From Stichopus chloronotus (lineage: Eukaryota > Echinodermata > Holothuroidea > Aspidochirotida > Stichopodidae): 64,000 nucleotides of DNA. The position numbers and the translations under genes are program-made. The notes below the pieces were generated by a model that was given only the letters and a program-made list of their open reading frames with translations, was not told the DNA's origin and searched no databases. The DNA lies in the NCBI GenBank assembly GCA_021234535.1, contig CM037836.1, forward strand, positions 23,178,769 through 23,242,768, written 5' to 3'. Shown piece after piece: positions 27,501 to 36,530 of the stretch. Each line of letters begins with the position of its first letter. Position 1 is the first letter of the stretch.

Positions 27501-30500
27501 CAAATATTCGAACATAACTAGGTGTCCAAGAGTAAAATTGTGATACTGATATTTGATCCGCTGTCTCTGACGGGATGGTGTTATATACTTCCACCAGGGA
27601 GTAAGAGGAAGAAAAATAGCGATGATACTTACCATTTTATGTATTTCACCTTTCACAATTTATTTATTTTTTTTTTCGACGTGGATAATGATCTTTTTCT
27701 TCACTCTTCTTCCTTGGCAGGAAACAACTGTTATATGGAGTGACGTCATTGAGATACCAGGTGAGTGCAGAATACGTACGCAAACCTATAATCAGTTTGA
27801 AGAATGTAACCGTATTCATGTCTGGAAAGAAACTTCAACAGTTTGACAGTTTTCCTTGTTATCATTATTTTGCAACTATATAGAAAGCTATGTATGAAAC
27901 GAAATGCTGGTATGGCTAAGAATTTAAAAATACTTGGATTAACTCTTGGTGATTGCAGTCACTAGTGTACTCGATGTACATGATGTTATGACAGTACTAA
28001 ATATTTAACTTTCCTTGTTCGATGACACATGTTTTGCCTTTGGGCATGATACCTAATACCACATGCCATGCAGCTCAAGAAAGCCTAGACATTGGATTGA
28101 CACATCTGAAGTACTTTACGAGAACGATGTTTTAATTGGCCATGTGGATCATCACAACATGGCGTGATAAACCCGACATAGGAGATGAGGTTTAGGCAAA
28201 TAGTTTAACCTCACTAAAACAAAGAAATGATGAGGTTGCCATCCTATGGGTTAGATAACTTCACAGCAAAGAACCACCTGCATAGGCCTAGTTTCAGAAA
28301 AGGTACGGTATAGGTGCAAGAGCTGGACATTAAATATTTTAAGTCCCCAATCACCAAATGAAGGTTGAAGGTCAATCTGTGAAAATTTATAAACAAGAAT
28401 AATATATAGTATAATACAACTGGTGGCAAATCCTGATAATTCGAGTGAAGTTTATTACACAGTTAGCAAATCTTTGCTTTAAGAAACATCAGAAACATAG
28501 GCGGTGCTTACATTTGCATTTCAAACCAGAGCGTGGTCATTGGGATAAATCAATCGAGACAGACAATAAACGGCAAAATTGAAATCAGTAGCAATACACC
28601 TGGGAAACGAACTTTGCGGACTTTTAATTTGCATGAAACTAACCGGACCGACATTAACAGTGTGACATAAGCAGAGTGACAAACAAGAAAACAATACAAA
28701 ATTAAAGAAGAATAAACAACAGAAGCGGTGGTTTTCCCCAGAGCAATCAGTGACGTGGCAATCTACATGGCAATGTAGGTGGATCATACAGATTTGCGTA
28801 TTTGTAATGATTGCTACGTTTTAATTCAGTTTCAACTCAAATGATCAATATTTTATGAGTTATCGATTTTCCTAATTTATTCCTTGTTCTACTTGTATTT
28901 TTACAGTTGATGTATCGATAACCAAAAACAATTTATTCATCATCATCATCGTTTCCTGTGTGGTGTTTTCGATACTTTTTGTTTTGATCGCATTCATCAG
29001 GTAAGAATGATTTGACTTACTAAACTTTCGATAACTCAGTAGTATTTTGGTACTATAAAGCACCCAGTGCTCTGGTTCATTCAATTTATTTAAAACGCCT
29101 TAAGCCAGTAGAGTCTAAAAATGCTGTCTATCTTTAAAAAAAAAGATAGAGAGCACTGGGTGGGTGAGCTATCGTTTATTAATTTTAACCTTCTTCAGAG
29201 AAAATAAAATGAAAGAAACAAGTGAGCCTATTAAAAGGAACAACTTTACAGAGATGTCACAAAGTAAAAGTTCAATATGATAAAGCAGGCCGTATGCAGC
29301 TTTTTCAGTAAGGGGGGGGGGGTGTTACGATTTTACCACAAGTGGAACATTTTACCCGAAAATTATGACCGACTAGTGCCGAAGACACATTCAAAATTAA
29401 AACTCAGTATATATGTTGCTATAAACGTAGGCCTACTATCATAGGCTGAGCGGAACTACAGATCTCGTGGATACGGGCCTTTAAAGCAACTCAGAGGTGT
29501 AATACCTGGGGTCATGACCGAATTAGGTCCTTTTTGCCGTATTTGTGGTCAAAACAAAATAGGTCACCTTAGGGTTGCAGTTCCGATGATTGGCTGAAAC
29601 GTATTTCTACATTTTACTTCATATTCTAGCTTTATGATATGCAGACACTTCCGTGACGAGTGGCGCTACAAGAAAGCACGTACGTATCTATGTTTAAATC
29701 ATGTTCAGACTTGACTTACACATAGAGCTGTGACAAAATGTAAATGTAAATAGCTTCTCTGTGAGAATTCCTTTGCGATCGTGAGCACGGTTGCTATACA
29801 ATACTTTTTTTTTCCTCGTATGTCTACGTAATGCAGTGTTCACATACCTGTTTGTAAATCACAATATCAGTTCTTTTGTTAAGGAATTACGTAAACAATA
29901 ATCAATTAATTACTGCCATAAACCAATCAAGAATTACCGAACATTGTTGATTTTGGTCGACTGGACAATTAATGAACCACTTTAAACGAACCTAAGAGTC
30001 AAGAAAAAGGAAAAAAAAAACATTACTTCATCAAAATGACTGTCAGTTGCAAACTTCCTTTCATCACATTAGTTTGTCGTACGAAGTAAAAGCCACGGTG
30101 CATAAAATATCTTCATTTGTGTCTGACCAATTTTGAAATAGGTTTCCCTTATAGGAATTTACTTCTATTTTCACGATGAAAAGGAGTTGATACGTTTAAA
30201 CATAGCAATGCCGATAGCAATTGATGTCGATGACAATTCTATGTAGAAGTAGCCCTCCACAGTTGTGTGTGTTTTCGTCTTTGTAATAATCACTTTCTAT
30301 ATTTTAAATTTTACAGAATTTGAAGATGATTCGGCGTATCTTGCCTTGGAGAGAAAACACTCATCAGCGTCAGATCGGTACATGGAGCTGAGCATCAAAG
30401 ATCAAGGTAAACAGAAGTTACCCAGCGTCAGTTCTGTGAGCAAAATAAAAGTCGAAAACGGTGAAACCGATGTGAATTATAGCGGTTTTATTGAAGCAGG

Positions 30501-32724
30501 AGAGGACGCACTGGCATCAACTGATGATTTGATACCACTTGGAACATCTGATGTGTCACATAACATAAAAAATTCCATGGGGACATTTAGGGAACCCATG
30601 CCAAATCCGCTCACAACTGTGGATACTTCTACTGGCAATGAGAAGTCACAAGGGATCTCATCAAATGTTGCAACAGGCCAATTGACGACTGACACCAAAC
30701 TCCTAAACAAGCCAGCCGTGCAGAGAGCAGTGGAGAGATTCAAAACAGGTACAGTACCTCAATTGTACAATACGGAAATATACGATCAAGCGAGCGAAGC
30801 ACGGGTCATGACTTCAAAGTTTAAAAAGGCCAATGGCCTACCCGCAGGACCGATTGCATTCACTAAAGATGGGAAAGTTATCAGACAATCGTACGATAAA
30901 GTTATAGTGACCGATTTAGCTTCTGAAATAGCAGGTCATACAACTGAAGGCATACCTAATATGATGGCAGGAAATATGGCGTTTACTGGTTCGTATATTG
31001 ATCCAGACGAGGTGAACTGTGATGAGAACCAATGGGGTAACATAAAAGATAGCAAGTCGACGAGAGTATCGAAGGGTATCAGAAGAGGCACTCAGAAGGC
31101 ATCGTACATTGAAGTTGACGAAACAGACAGAAATTCGAACACAAAGGAACTAAGATCATCATATCTGTCCTTAGATGAAGAAGCAATGTCAAGGGACAAA
31201 CAGGCTTCATCTTCTCCTTCAAAACCATCTTACATTGAGTTAGACGAAGAAGCAATGAAGAAAGACAAATACAGCCTCCCGAACACTTCAGGGACACCGT
31301 ACGTTGAGCTAGATGAACAGGCGATGACAGATGGCCAGTCAAACAACCCAGTAACTGCAGTAAAGGCATCATACATTGAACTAGACGAGAAAGCGATGAC
31401 TGAAGACAAAGATAAACTTTCCACAAATCCGAGGGCTTCTTATTTCGAGGTAAGTGGGCAAACTGTGAAAACGAAGAAAGGAGACTCTACATACAGTTCC
31501 AAAGCTGCATATATCGAAGTAGACGAACTTGGGATGGCTGAAGGCAAAGATGAAACACTTGCGAGCTCGAGGGTGTCTTACTTTGAGTTAGGTGACCAAG
31601 ACATTAAAAGAAAAAAGGGCGGCAGTTCTATCACTTCTAAAGCATATATTGAACTGGATGAGCAAGCAATGAAAACGGAAGCATTATCACCAGAACAAAA
31701 TCCCCGAGCATCGTACCTCACAATAGAGGAGGATGGGATTAAAAGGAACAAGGATGTCACGAACTCGTCAAAATCTTCTTACATTGAGCTAGATGACAAC
31801 GCAATGACCCAAGATGCAAAATTGGCCAGTCTAAGGGCTTCTTACATGGAACTTGACAAGGATGGAATCACTTCTCTTGTAGAAAACAATTCAGGTTATA
31901 AAGAGCTCAAGAAGGAACGCTTACCGAGTGGAAAAGCAAAGAGAAACGTGACGGCTAGCATGAAAGGAGACCAAACAGCTATCGGACAACTTGAGAAAGC
32001 TGCATCTGATGTGCAACCCGATGGAATTTACCACGAACCTCAGAGGCAGTACTCCGCACGCAGAGCATACGAAGACACAATTTTGGAACAAAAATTACCA
32101 AAGAGTGGAAGCCTAATAAGTAGACATCAAAATTCAGTAAAATATGAAGCGTGTGTACCATTTGGATCTCCTGATGACGGAGAAGACATGTACGATGAAA
32201 ATGTCATCGATGAATACACTCGTTCAGCGTCTGGCATTCCGCACCATCTTGATCACAATCAAAGAATTTCTTCGTATGATGGCTCAATATTTCGCCCCTC
32301 AAACGTGGAAGGAAATGAGGGTATCTACTTTCGCGCAGATGAAATTGACGAAATGCCTTCATTTCAGGATGGCTATGACAAGGATAGCACAATTATTCCT
32401 GAACAGGAAGAGAGCTTTTACGATGAAACAACTGTGCCTGAGGTTACGCAAGGAGAGTCGCAAAGCATCTACGAAGAGATTCCAGCAGCAAGAGCTGAGT
32501 TTCAGAAGCAGAAGCAAGCTTCCATTTTGCAGAGTTTTAAGACTAAAGTGGGGTGGAGTGGGGCTTTGAGAAGTGCAAAACGAAGTCCACTTCCTGCTCT
32601 TCCGGCTAACAACGAGACTAACGGTTCCCCGTCTATGTTTGAACCTATCCTAGAAGTTCAGAGTGATGACACCTATGAAGTGTTACCAGGAGAAAAAAGG
32701 ATGGGTCAGAACCTCAACCAATAA
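3507..32724 (+). CDS. Gene A: FN3-repeat single-pass receptor with multi-tyrosine tail (long paralogue)
   Basis: Eighteen coding exons join in frame (4959 nt, 1652 aa): 3507-3579, 5284-5547, 14543-14857, 15451-15515, 16150-16360, 17499-17563, 18960-19173, 20849-21142, 21785-22005, 22546-22615, 23389-23495, 24429-24621, 24948-25047, 26102-26276, 27721-27760, 28907-29000, 29630-29679, 30317-32724. Every junction is GT-AG and phases match. Predicted order: signal peptide (1-21), Cys-rich domain (25-112), seven FN3 domains (113-802), transmembrane segment (about 811-834), basic juxtamembrane, tail of about 800 residues. The ectodomain has many NxS/T sites. Domain-bounding introns are phase 1 and most FN3 domains are split by a phase 0 intron, as is common in animal FN3 receptors. 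I see no kinase or phosphatase signature in the tail. Inference: a surface receptor that, when phosphorylated, docks SH2 proteins. Ligand and pathway are unknown. The exon model is manual; a missed small or alternative exon is possible. Confidence 0.85.
3580..5283 (+). other. Gene A intron 1
   Basis: 1.7 kb with phase 1 boundaries (gtaagt ... acag). No exon seen. Notable are several poly-G/poly-C runs (near 3929, 4153-4166, 4358, 4437, 4916) and a short TTGAA(TTGAA) tandem near 5095. Confidence 0.7.
5284..5547 (+). CDS. Gene A exon 2: Cys-rich N-terminal domain
   Basis: An 88-codon phase 1-1 exon with acceptor ttatatacag and donor gtaagt. It encodes a compact domain with five cysteines; exon 1 adds a sixth just before it. 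Fixed features shared with gene B are LKxGGxIRxSSL, QLPRxSTKLLRT, GSIYxRxKS, ERNFVCP and a final LPC. I do not recognise the family. It looks beta-rich and secreted. Because it is the only ectodomain module kept intact in both paralogues, it may carry the shared binding function (inference). Confidence 0.85.
6205..6440 (-). repeat. Dispersed repeat, arm 2 of an inverted pair
   Basis: Reverse-complement partner of 1425-1650, with moderate divergence. It ends next to an ACAATGGC-type flank and has no coding capacity. Confidence 0.7.
7006..7470. repeat. Tandem duplication, about 240-bp unit, 2 copies
   Basis: Copies start near 7006 and 7250. Both carry GGCAATTACCGTCCATT, TCTGAATTGGAGG, GGGTGATCATYCCGACTT, CTTCAGCTAGTC, AATCATT.ATTTAAAGCTGAC and ACCAGTGGC.AAGT in order, then a G-rich end. 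Similar word order continues weakly past 7500. Confidence 0.8.
8657..9005. repeat. Direct repeat of about 60 bp
   Basis: Near-identical 60-bp segments begin at about 8657 and 8948 (TATTTGCAAAATTATTGCAA, then AGCTTTCCTTTTTCTT and ATAATTGAAGAGCT). Between them lie about 230 bp of unrelated sequence. Confidence 0.8.
9401..9760. repeat. Tandem duplication, about 185-bp unit, 2 copies
   Basis: Copies begin near 9401 and 9588. Shared in order: ATTAAAGTAAAAAATGCGTT, CTGCAT, TTTTATCCT.CAAAATTTTCC, ACACATC, GAAGCCCACA, GGCATACA, TCAA.AAACAA.AGT.GCACGTGAT. Confidence 0.8.
13065..13350. repeat. Dispersed element, copy 1
   Basis: Similar to 63650-63800: GATTCTTGTATCA, TGATATGTCTT, AGATTGATTTTTTTTTCTCA, AATTGAGAAAT, GTACATG and GTGCCGTTT in the same order. 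The rest to 13350 has no match in the second copy. The open frames on both strands here show no family signature. Confidence 0.55.
14543..14857 (+). CDS. Gene A exon 3: FN3 domain 1
   Basis: A 105-codon phase 1-1 exon holding one complete FN3 domain. Landmarks are the early PPAF turn, VTWRAWNE (B strand Trp), SHYKLEYRD (C strand), VLGLSPGSEYEFRLF (the FN3 L-P-G-x-x-Y core) and the GYGPPTD loop, then YRVRTDC. The acceptor follows tatcctttatag and the donor is gtgagt at 14858. Confidence 0.85.
15451..15515 (+). CDS. Gene A exon 4: first part of FN3 domain 2
   Basis: A 65-nt exon, phase 1 in and phase 0 out, acceptor catatttcag, donor gtcagt. It encodes VPEDPSLKKDSKTKNSITFSVE, the A and B strands of an FN3 fold. 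The frame continues directly into the exon at 16150. Confidence 0.72.
16150..16360 (+). CDS. Gene A exon 5: second part of FN3 domain 2
   Basis: A 211-nt exon, phase 0 in and phase 1 out, acceptor aactccacag, donor gtacag. It encodes the rest of the domain, with WSCRNATAYI and EELTPCTRYTYRL, the latter being the FN3 Leu-Pro...Tyr core. A WxC...PC cysteine pair recurs in FN3 domain 3 and suggests an intradomain disulfide. Confidence 0.8.
17499..17563 (+). CDS. Gene A exon 6: first part of FN3 domain 3
   Basis: A 65-nt exon, phase 1 in and phase 0 out, acceptor ctgtttag, donor gtgagt. It encodes DPEPPTLTLVSV followed by NSSTVNINAN, the A-B strands. Gene B exon 3 (47127-47203) aligns with it, including the NS(S/T)TVN segment, and the start of the following intron is also similar. 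Confidence 0.75.
18960..19173 (+). CDS. Gene A exon 7: second part of FN3 domain 3
   Basis: A 214-nt exon, phase 0 in and phase 1 out, acceptor ccttttcag, donor gtaatc. It encodes WNCGSWTIKLKQ and GGLEPCQKYTYQLEL, the same WxC...PC pattern as FN3 domain 2, then the G strand NELDVSTAVTG. Confidence 0.82.
19354..19389. repeat. AGAAC pentanucleotide microsatellite
   Basis: GAATA/GAACA units repeat about seven times inside gene A intron 7. Confidence 0.9.
19599..19853 (+). pseudogene. Possible relic or cryptic FN3 second-half exon in gene A intron 7
   Basis: An 84-codon open frame contains VSVNVTD, VRNLSPGTVFKYFFFYSTG and SFNNTS, which resembles the E-F-G part of an FN3 domain (the L-S-P-G-T-x-x-x-Y core). 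It ends at SEG over the sequence GAAGgcaagg, which could be a phase 1 GC-type donor like the GAAG|gt of exon 5. No matching first-half exon with a phase 1 acceptor is visible between 19174 and 19599, so I treat it as a decaying or alternative exon rather than part of the main model. Confidence 0.35.
20849..21142 (+). CDS. Gene A exon 8: FN3 domain 4
   Basis: A 98-codon phase 1-1 exon with a full FN3 domain: PPLNVRS, KFVWDRPTSDC, ISSYSYIL, FDELIPYTNYSFKVRASSS and SDYSGHVKAITHED. A tight CRCC cluster sits in the B-C loop. Acceptor ctccatag, donor gtgagt. Confidence 0.86.
21785..22005 (+). CDS. Gene A exon 9: first part of FN3 domain 5
   Basis: A 221-nt exon, phase 1 in and phase 0 out. It encodes PPKMTTVEPSHLNATTLKIR, then a typical FN3 stretch with WQSPDPPHGIIIGYHIRYR, ending SNYAIQ. 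Acceptor ttctttacag, donor gtagag. If the donor is not used, the frame runs 28 codons into the intron to a stop at 22092, which would end the protein before the membrane. Confidence 0.85.
22546..22615 (+). CDS. Gene A exon 10: end of FN3 domain 5
   Basis: A 70-nt exon, phase 0 in and phase 1 out, acceptor ttgtcgtag, donor gttagt. It encodes IRAKTSVGYGEWSDERNET, the F-G strands with the GxGxWSD loop common in FN3 receptors. Confidence 0.84.
23389..23495 (+). CDS. Gene A exon 11: first part of FN3 domain 6
   Basis: A 107-nt exon, phase 1 in and phase 0 out, acceptor ccttatcag, donor gtaagt. It encodes APGPPAAGNVTERSEKW, then VRWDKP and ITKYE, a textbook FN3 A-B-C start. A broken copy survives in gene B at 48949. 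Confidence 0.85.
24429..24621 (+). CDS. Gene A exon 12: second part of FN3 domain 6
   Basis: A 193-nt exon, phase 0 in and phase 1 out, acceptor aaatttgcag after a pyrimidine tract, donor gtaaga. It encodes ISSLAPSSLYEIQIAAYTS and AGRGE, the FN3 F-strand core and FG loop, then STKVTT. Confidence 0.86.
24948..25047 (+). CDS. Gene A exon 13: first part of FN3 domain 7
   Basis: A 100-nt exon, phase 1 in and phase 2 out, donor gtaagt. It encodes LKPIKTKDVSVKRSTNKK, then FEVTLPPLTQEYAT, an FN3-like A-B region. The acceptor (tcaatacaag) lacks a strong pyrimidine tract, so this is one of the weaker calls. The frame and phase fit both neighbouring exons. Confidence 0.65.
26102..26276 (+). CDS. Gene A exon 14: middle of FN3 domain 7
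   Basis: A 175-nt exon, phase 2 in and phase 0 out, acceptor aatttttacag, donor gtaggt. It encodes YVIVIRISIRKYEIL, a tyrosine and acid-rich stretch, and ILIGVKSTCGE. The open frame continues past the donor to a stop at 26366, but splicing here joins the next exon in frame and restores an FN3 G strand. Confidence 0.78.
27721..27760 (+). CDS. Gene A exon 15: end of FN3 domain 7
   Basis: A 40-nt microexon, phase 0 in and phase 1 out, acceptor ccttggcag, donor gtgagt. It encodes ETTVIWSDVIEIP, the last beta strand and the link to the membrane. Its small size makes it easy to miss by automated prediction. Confidence 0.75.
28907..29000 (+). CDS. Gene A exon 16: transmembrane segment
   Basis: A 94-nt exon, phase 1 in and phase 2 out, acceptor tatttttacag, donor gtaaga. 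It encodes VDVSITKN followed by about 22 hydrophobic residues (LFIIIIVSC ... FVLIAFI), a clear single-pass membrane helix. Gene B has an exon of identical length and phase at 50668. Confidence 0.9.
29630..29679 (+). CDS. Gene A exon 17: juxtamembrane
   Basis: A 50-nt exon, phase 2 in and phase 1 out, acceptor atattctag, donor gtacgt. It encodes SFMICRHFRDEWRYKKA, a basic stop-transfer stretch just inside the membrane. The gene B copy at 51748 has the same length and phase. Confidence 0.87.
30317..32724 (+). CDS. Gene A exon 18: cytoplasmic multi-tyrosine tail
   Basis: One 2408-nt exon encodes residues 851-1652 and the stop. Residues of about 1110-1380 form 13 in-register repeats of roughly 23 aa, each starting (A/S)SY(I/F/L/M)E(L/V)(D/E), often followed by EEAM and a basic-acidic spacer. 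Outside the array are YLALE, YMEL, SYIDPDEV, IYHEP (a YxxP site), MYDENV, SIYEEIP (a Src-type pYEEI site), DTYEVLP and SPLPALPA (SH3-type). Known family rules: YxxL/V in S/V-x-Y context resembles ITIM/ITAM half-sites. Inference: a phosphotyrosine docking scaffold. Candidate poly(A) signals lie at 32828 (attaaa) and 34046 (aataaa). Confidence 0.93.
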
Positions 32725-34900
32725 CTGTATGAATACATCCATAATGTATATATGCCTGTAAATGCTACTTATTCAGCTATATTAACCTGTGCATGACAGA
32801 AGCGTTTCTACGCTTCCTTAACCATTTATTAAAACATGGAAACACTTTTGCTGTTACAATCACACATTGCTTAAATTCGTTAGTCACTCATCCACTGTAA
32901 TACATTGCGGTCAAATCAAGCAGAGTTACTTATTTGACCATTGATCCATTATTTCCCTCTGTGCTGAGCTTCCTTAGTATTATGTGATATCTCGTGAGTC
33001 TAGCAGCAGTTGCAAATAAGGTGTGCCATGTCACTGGACAGAGCAAAGGACAATTGCCTGGGAACGGATGTTGGCTACCAGGTGGCATCTAGAACCATTC
33101 AGTTTTCTTCAATGGATAGGTTGCTTTACAGTGTGAGCGAGGAATCCTTTGGACTGACACTTATTTTAAATGTATATAACATTCTATACATACTAAGGTT
33201 ATCCGATTGGATCTTAAGGCATTACATTCCTCGCAACAAAGCTGAGTGGAATATTAGAAGGTGATTAATCTGTCATAGAAGTAATATCTCTTTCTTTACC
33301 ACAAAGGGTCCACGGCATTTATCACTTTCCAGTTGTGTGTTACACATTGATGTTAATATTTTTCGGGTGAGTAGTACTTGTGAATGTTGCAGTTATGCAA
33401 TTGCGATCTCAATTGTAAGTACCCAGAAGAGAAGTATGTCGAATGTGGGATACACAAATAGCAAATGTTCATTGTTTTCAAAGTGATTTCGTAAGATTAT
33501 AGTGAACATTTGACGTATGAGTTCAACATTTCAATCACTGTGTTAATATACATTAACATCAAGTATTACATGTAAGTCGCAAACTGTGACTTGGCGCGGT
33601 AGTGTGCACGTCCGTTGCTTCACAAGGGAGACGTTTTTTTTACGACATCCAAACCCACTTTGATCAGTAGGTGGAGAGTAGAGACTTCAGAGACCAAACA
33701 AGGAATTAGAATGCGACAATATTCGGAAAGCAGTTCGTTTCATACTTCCGTAGTCCATTCCTTCCACGATATAATTTTCCATAATTTTCACTATAACTGT
33801 TACAGTATTAACATATGATGAGGAAGACATTATGAAAACATTATGAACACATTATGAAAGCAAATATATGAAAGCATTTGGAAGTACAACCTTACTCGTC
33901 TCTTACCTCCACTACGTATGTATTTTAAAATGTAAATTAACACGAATAGAAAGACCTCGTTTTCTTGATACTAAATATTAATCAAAGTAAAATTCAGATT
34001 GAGAATTAATCGTTTTATGCTGTATGTAAAAATGCTGGAAAGTTTAATAAAAGTAAAAGCTAAACTACCTATGACGATTTTTGGTACTTTCTATTAGTCT
34101 CTCTTTCACGTTAATTTCAAAGTGCCATTTACAACCAGTTCACAACTTTTCACTAGAAGGACGTACCTAGCAATATTTTTTTCTTCGATCAACTTCAAGT
34201 GTAAATTAACTTGACCTATAAACTGAGTAAGATACTAACGTTTAAGGCAACCATCCCACATCAATTCACGTAGTAGAGAGGGATGATTGAGTATGATCTC
34301 AATAGTTAAAGCTATTCGCAAACTTTTCTCAATTATCAGAGGTGACTTCAATTGCATCCTCATTCATGCAACGTGAACCTAAACTATCCCTATGTATTTT
34401 TTCGGTTCAATTCAATTCCAGTAATGAACAAATACAGGGTAAAACGATATACATAATGGAATAGTTTTAAATTAGTAACATATTCAGTACATTGAAAAGG
34501 AGAAAAAAGAAGGTGTAAATATCGTTATTGAATTATGCAACGAAACGATAGGGACCAAGTAATGACTAAAATAGGAGACTGAGTCTTTTACCTATTGTAT
34601 GAATAGGTTGTAAACAGGATTTTTAATGACTTGTTACATTTTTAATGTTTTTGCAGCCTGTTTGATTTTGAGACAAAGAATTCGATAGCGTTACCCCTGA
34701 AAACGACAACAAAATTTTTTTTCGTGGTTCTGGCAAATCTTCGATGAAAATATTGGTTACGTCTGGTACTAATACAATTTGAGGCTGTAAAATAAAGTTG
34801 CAAACGTGGTGACAGAAGCTTATGGTATCCTCTAGCTGAATGTCCCAGTGTTGAATGGTACAAATGTTTCTAATGGGAGTTCACCCACACTATAAAAGAG
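32725..34900 (+). other. Gene A 3'UTR and spacer
   Basis: AT-rich, no gene seen. Candidate poly(A) signals are attaaa at 32828 and aataaa at 34046. The short frames at 33010-33264 and 33615-33818 lack any recognisable feature. Confidence 0.5.
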
Positions 34901-34909
34901 ATGTGAAGT

Positions 34910-35860
34910 ATGTTCTCAATTATTAGCATTCACCATATTCCGAATTACCCTCTTTTTTATTGAGAAGAAATGATTTGGATTAAATTTGTAAGTGTTACAA
35001 CATACTTCGATACAATAAACTAAAGATGGATGGAAAATCCCATAATATAACGTCAAGAGTGCCTGTTTATTTAACATCTCACTAGCTATGTATAGATCAC
35101 AGCATATTACATTTTGCAATTTATCAAATGACTGATATGTGACTTCCAGTTCAATTTATCATCTATAAACCTAGACATTTCGTATGTGCCACCCTGTTAA
35201 TGCATCTACCATTTATGCGAACCTGCAAATTAAAATTTAACACCAGAGTTTAAAAAGATCATAAATGAGTTTTGCCAACAGTAAGTGAAAGCTTGTTTAC
35301 ATGGAACCAGATACTTAACCTCTGAAGTTCAGCACTTACTAACGTGCATAGCGTACTTATATCAGGATGAGAACAAAACATGTTGGTGCGGTCAGCAAAT
35401 AGACCAAACTTCAGAATCCTCGAAATTGAGCAAATACCAATATATAAAATAAATAGCCTTGGTTCAAAGATTGATCCCTGTGGTACACCACACAAGACGC
35501 CCCTATAGTATTTGAATTAAAATTACCAACATGTACGTATTGTTTCCTATTTGAAAGGTAACTCGTTAGCCACTTATAAACAATTGATCTAAAGTCTTAA
35601 TACTCTAACGGTTTTAATAATGTTGGAGGAGTGTATCAAATGACTTCTATAAATTAATAGATACCCCTACAGTTGACAATTTTGAATCTTCTGCATAAGC
35701 TCTTCGTTAAGTTGTAGTAATGCCATAGATTTAGACTTCCCCCGTCATAAGCCTTAATGAAAATTATTTCGCAACTTATATTCACTAATAAAGGTGTCCA
35801 TCGGTTTATCAAATAGCCGGGGAAACCTTCTAGAAGACTTTGAAGACCACGTTACTTTTA
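34910..35860 (-). mobile_element. Decayed non-LTR retrotransposon (LINE) reverse transcriptase fragment
   Basis: The minus strand encodes CGVPQGSIFEPRLFILYIGI, LFADRTNMF and LQRLSIWFHVNKLSLTVGKT (35259-35510), the palm region of LINE reverse transcriptases, followed downstream by LYYGIFHPSLVYCIEVCCNT (34916-35119), the usual thumb segment. Upstream, translated pieces such as FDKPMDTFISEYKLR continue to about 35850 with stops and frameshifts. The catalytic FADD reads FADR, and the frame is broken several times, so this copy is inactive. The clade cannot be fixed from this fragment. Confidence 0.88.
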
Positions 35861-36410
35861 CGATTCAGTGTGTCAGTCATTGGTGCAATTAATATGAATA
35901 CTGTATGCTGCACTCATGTGACAAGACATCGGAAGGGAAATATAGCCTTTACTGAAAAGGATTAGCAAATGTCTATTCCAGTCAGTTTGAGGTTGTCTTA
36001 CTTGAAGTATATATCGTCAGAACGTGCCACTTCAAGTGGGTGTCATCATATGTCAGAACAGGTTAAATTCAAGGTACGACCCTCTCTTAAATTAAGGAGT
36101 CATATGCATGTCGTGATGAATTTCCGAAACAGCCCTGTGAGGATGTTGAAACTGTAAAACACATTGACGTCAATTGAATGGATTTACAAATGTCACCACA
36201 TTTGTAACTGGCATTGTAAATAAACATCTTCAACAATTGTGCCCACTAGATAGTAACCTGCTTGCTTTGCTTTTAATTTTTTTTTTATCTCTAACGCCCA
36301 TTAATGACAAGGTTTCTAAGAATTTGTCCAAGTATTTGGTCATAATGGAATGACCAATTTCAGAGGAGGAGAAAAGGTTCAAGTGAAGGAATTTAAAACA
36401 AAAAGCTCAA
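35861..36410. other. Spacer without recognised genes
   Basis: May include further decayed parts of the LINE. Nothing else is recognisable. Confidence 0.4.
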
Positions 36411-36414
36411 AAGA

Positions 36415-36530
36415 ATCCTACAAACGACTTATTATGTCGTTCCTTCCAGTTACTATGTGGTTTCTCTGAATTAGTATGTCGTTCCTACTAATTATTATGT
36501 GGTTCGTATGACTTATTTTGTCCTGGCTAC
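36415..36530 (+). repeat. Degenerate 21-bp array, left arm
   Basis: Units like GACTTATTATGTCGTTCCT and ATTATTATGTGGTTCGTATG recur four to five times. The reverse complement of this array lies at 39605-39755. Confidence 0.75.

Noticed and set aside
32144..32569. 141-codon frame overlapping gene A exon 18
   Set aside because: Alternative-frame shadow of the tail coding sequence.
30317..32724. Kinase or tyrosine phosphatase domain in the tail
   Set aside because: FN3 receptors often carry one, so I looked for HRD/DFG and HCxxGxxR signatures in both tails. None is present; the sequence is repetitive and acidic-basic.
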